Source of the DNA: Synergistaceae bacterium
GTDB taxonomy: Bacteria; Synergistota; Synergistia; Synergistales; Synergistaceae
Assembly: GCA_031264605.1 (NCBI GenBank)
Contig: JAISDQ010000131.1
Span: forward strand, 1-7,502
Length of the DNA: 7,502 nt
Direction of reading: 5' to 3'
How positions within the stretch are numbered: the stretch's first letter is position 1; each line of letters opens with the position of its first letter. Shown here piece by piece: positions 6,454 through 7,502 of the stretch. Made by a program: the position numbers and the translations under genes. The notes beneath the pieces are model-generated. The model was given only the letters and a program-made list of their open reading frames with translations, did no database searches and had not been told where the DNA came from.

Positions 6454-7502
6454 GATCCCCCCCTGTGTTGATTCCCGTCATCACAAAGACTTCCGCGCGA
6501 ACCGGCGTAAACCTCGGACCCGTACAGGCGCAAATCAGGCGGCAAAACCTGCTGTTCGCAGGGTTTTTCCGGCTGCCGCAACCGCTTGATAAGAAGTCGC
6601 GCGGCCGCCTCGCCCATTCCCACTACGTCGCGAGAAATATGACTGTGTTTTTCCCCGAAAATTTCCACCCCCTCCACTTTGTCGAAACAGATATAGGCGA
6701 TATCGGCCGGGACCTTCATGCCGAAATCGTAGACCGCCTGCAGGAATCCCGCGCCGCTCATGTTGTTGCTGCAGAAAACCGCGGTGGGTATATCCCCATC
6801 CAGCAACATGTTCTTCGTCTGTTCATAACTCATTTCGCGCTTGAATTCTCCGTGCAGGACATACCGATCGTCGATCGGAAGGCCGTATTCCTTCATGGCC
6901 TTTTCAAAGCCGGCGTATCGCTGCTTGCCATGGGTCATGCTCATATCTCCCGCAAGGATACCGATCCGTTCATGCCCAGCCTTGATAAGCGCTTCGGTGG
7001 CGAGGTACGCGCCTTCCAGGTTATTGAAATAGACGCCGTCGCACTGAAAGTTGGGAATCACGCGGTCCAGGAGAACGATGGCGGCGCCCATTTCAGCGAG
7101 GCCGGTCAATTGCCTGCGAATCCTAGCGCCCGCGTCAGCGGTGCTGTATTCGGCGGCGGGCGTCATTATCAGCCCTTTGACCCGCTGGTGAAACATCATT
7201 TCCAGCGCGCGTACGTCCTTTTTCGCTTTGTTGTCGGTGTTGCAGAAAAAAATTACCATATCGTTTTCGTCAGCGACATTGCTGATACCAGCCAAAATCT
7301 CCGCGAAAAACGAGTTGTGCGCCTCCGGGATAATGACCCCGACAATGTTGTTGGAGCGCTTAGAGAGATTCTGCGCAGCCGCCGAGGGGCTGTATTTTTT
7401 TTCGCGGATAATATTCTGAACCTTGCGCAGGGTTGCCTCGCTCACATTGCCCTTGCCGTTAATCACGCGCGATACGGTGGCTTTCCCTACGCCGGCCAAA
7501 AG
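6450..7502 (-). CDS. LacI-family transcriptional regulator (N-terminus off the right edge)
   Basis: This is a sugar-responsive DNA-binding repressor, at least 350 residues visible. The frame stays open to the window edge; a TTG at 7497-7499 could be read as a start, but it is really the Leu of the family's LAGV(S/G)KATVSRV recognition helix, so about ten N-terminal residues, including helix 1, are missing. The visible part gives the recognition helix, the hinge segment YSPSAAAQNLSKRS (about 36-49), then the periplasmic-binding-protein-like core (IVGVIIPEAHNSFFAEIL, IVLLDRVIP, ERIGILAGD, AVFCSNNMSGAGFLQAV, DIAYICFDKVEG). After the usual family end (LPPDLRLYGSEV) there is an extra tail of about 19 residues that runs into the overlap with the next gene. 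As first gene of the operon it probably controls its own synthesis and that of the transporter; its promoter and operator must lie beyond the window. Confidence 0.93.
   Translation of the reverse strand, partial: LLAGVGKATVSRVINGKGNVSEATLRKVQNIIREKKYSPSAAAQNLSKRSNNIVGVIIPEAHNSFFAEILAGISNVADENDMVIFFCNTDNKAKKDVRALEMMFHQRVKGLIMTPAAEYSTADAGARIRRQLTGLAEMGAAIVLLDRVIPNFQCDGVYFNNLEGAYLATEALIKAGHERIGILAGDMSMTHGKQRYAGFEKAMKEYGLPIDDRYVLHGEFKREMSYEQTKNMLLDGDIPTAVFCSNNMSGAGFLQAVYDFGMKVPADIAYICFDKVEGVEIFGEKHSHISRDVVGMGEAAARLLIKRLRQPEKPCEQQVLPPDLRLYGSEVYAGSRGSLCDDGNQHRGGS
6457..6464 (-). promoter_or_regulatory. G-run ribosome-binding site at the regulator/reductase junction
   Basis: AGGGGGGG on the minus strand lies within the regulator's last codons and a few bases before the GTG of the reductase (core AGGGG at a spacing of six). 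Together with the GTGA overlap it indicates that reductase translation is coupled to that of the regulator. The seven-G run is also a possible slippage site. Confidence 0.6.

Noticed and set aside
5638..6471. A 277-codon open frame on the plus strand opposite the reductase gene
   Set aside because: The opposite strand codes for a full-length reductase with its catalytic tetrad, and the plus-strand product resembles no family.
1..7502. Mobile elements, CRISPR arrays, tRNA or rRNA genes
   Set aside because: The window is almost fully covered by six metabolic and transport genes. I saw no transposase, array-like repeats or RNA-gene signatures in the short gaps.

Overview
The window holds a six-gene sugar (or polyol) uptake locus from what looks like an anaerobic bacterium with two membranes. 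The binding protein has a plain Sec signal peptide without a lipoprotein cysteine box, which fits a diderm envelope. An aldo/keto reductase with two 4Fe-4S motifs at the left edge is a type common in anaerobes such as Clostridia, Synergistota and Spirochaetes. GC content is moderately high by eye. I cannot name the genus; a diderm anaerobe such as a Synergistota member is only a guess.

Layout. At the left edge, on the plus strand, is the 3' part of a ferredoxin-type aldo/keto reductase (1-653). It converges on the rest of the window, which is all on the minus strand and reads right to left. The order is a LacI-type regulator (6450-7502, its first residues lie off the right edge), an IolS-like aldo/keto reductase (5461-6453), a periplasmic sugar-binding protein (4374-5429), a first RbsC-type permease (3279-4292), a two-domain RbsA/MglA-type ATPase (1741-3282) and a second RbsC-type permease (740-1726). 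The first two genes overlap by GTGA, and permease 1 and the ATPase overlap by ATGA. The only gaps are 31 bp, 81 bp and 14 bp, so this is very probably one operon whose promoter lies beyond the right edge. No gene-free stretch exceeds 86 bp.

How the genes work together. The binding protein captures a small sugar-like ligand in the periplasm. A heterodimer of the two different permeases forms the channel, and the tandem ATPase drives import (CUT2-type ABC importer). The reductase may act on the imported compound, and the LacI-type protein probably represses the operon, itself included, until the ligand or a derivative appears. The substrate cannot be read from the sequence.

Most notable points. 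The tandem ATPase appears to have one intact and one thoroughly degenerate composite ATP site. The gap between the binding-protein and permease genes holds a 13-bp GC hairpin enclosed by a perfect 10-bp inverted repeat that pairs the end of one gene with the start codon of the next. The LacI/reductase junction contains a seven-G run in the right phase for a -1 shift that would fuse the two proteins. The genes themselves belong to known families; I see no wholly new system.
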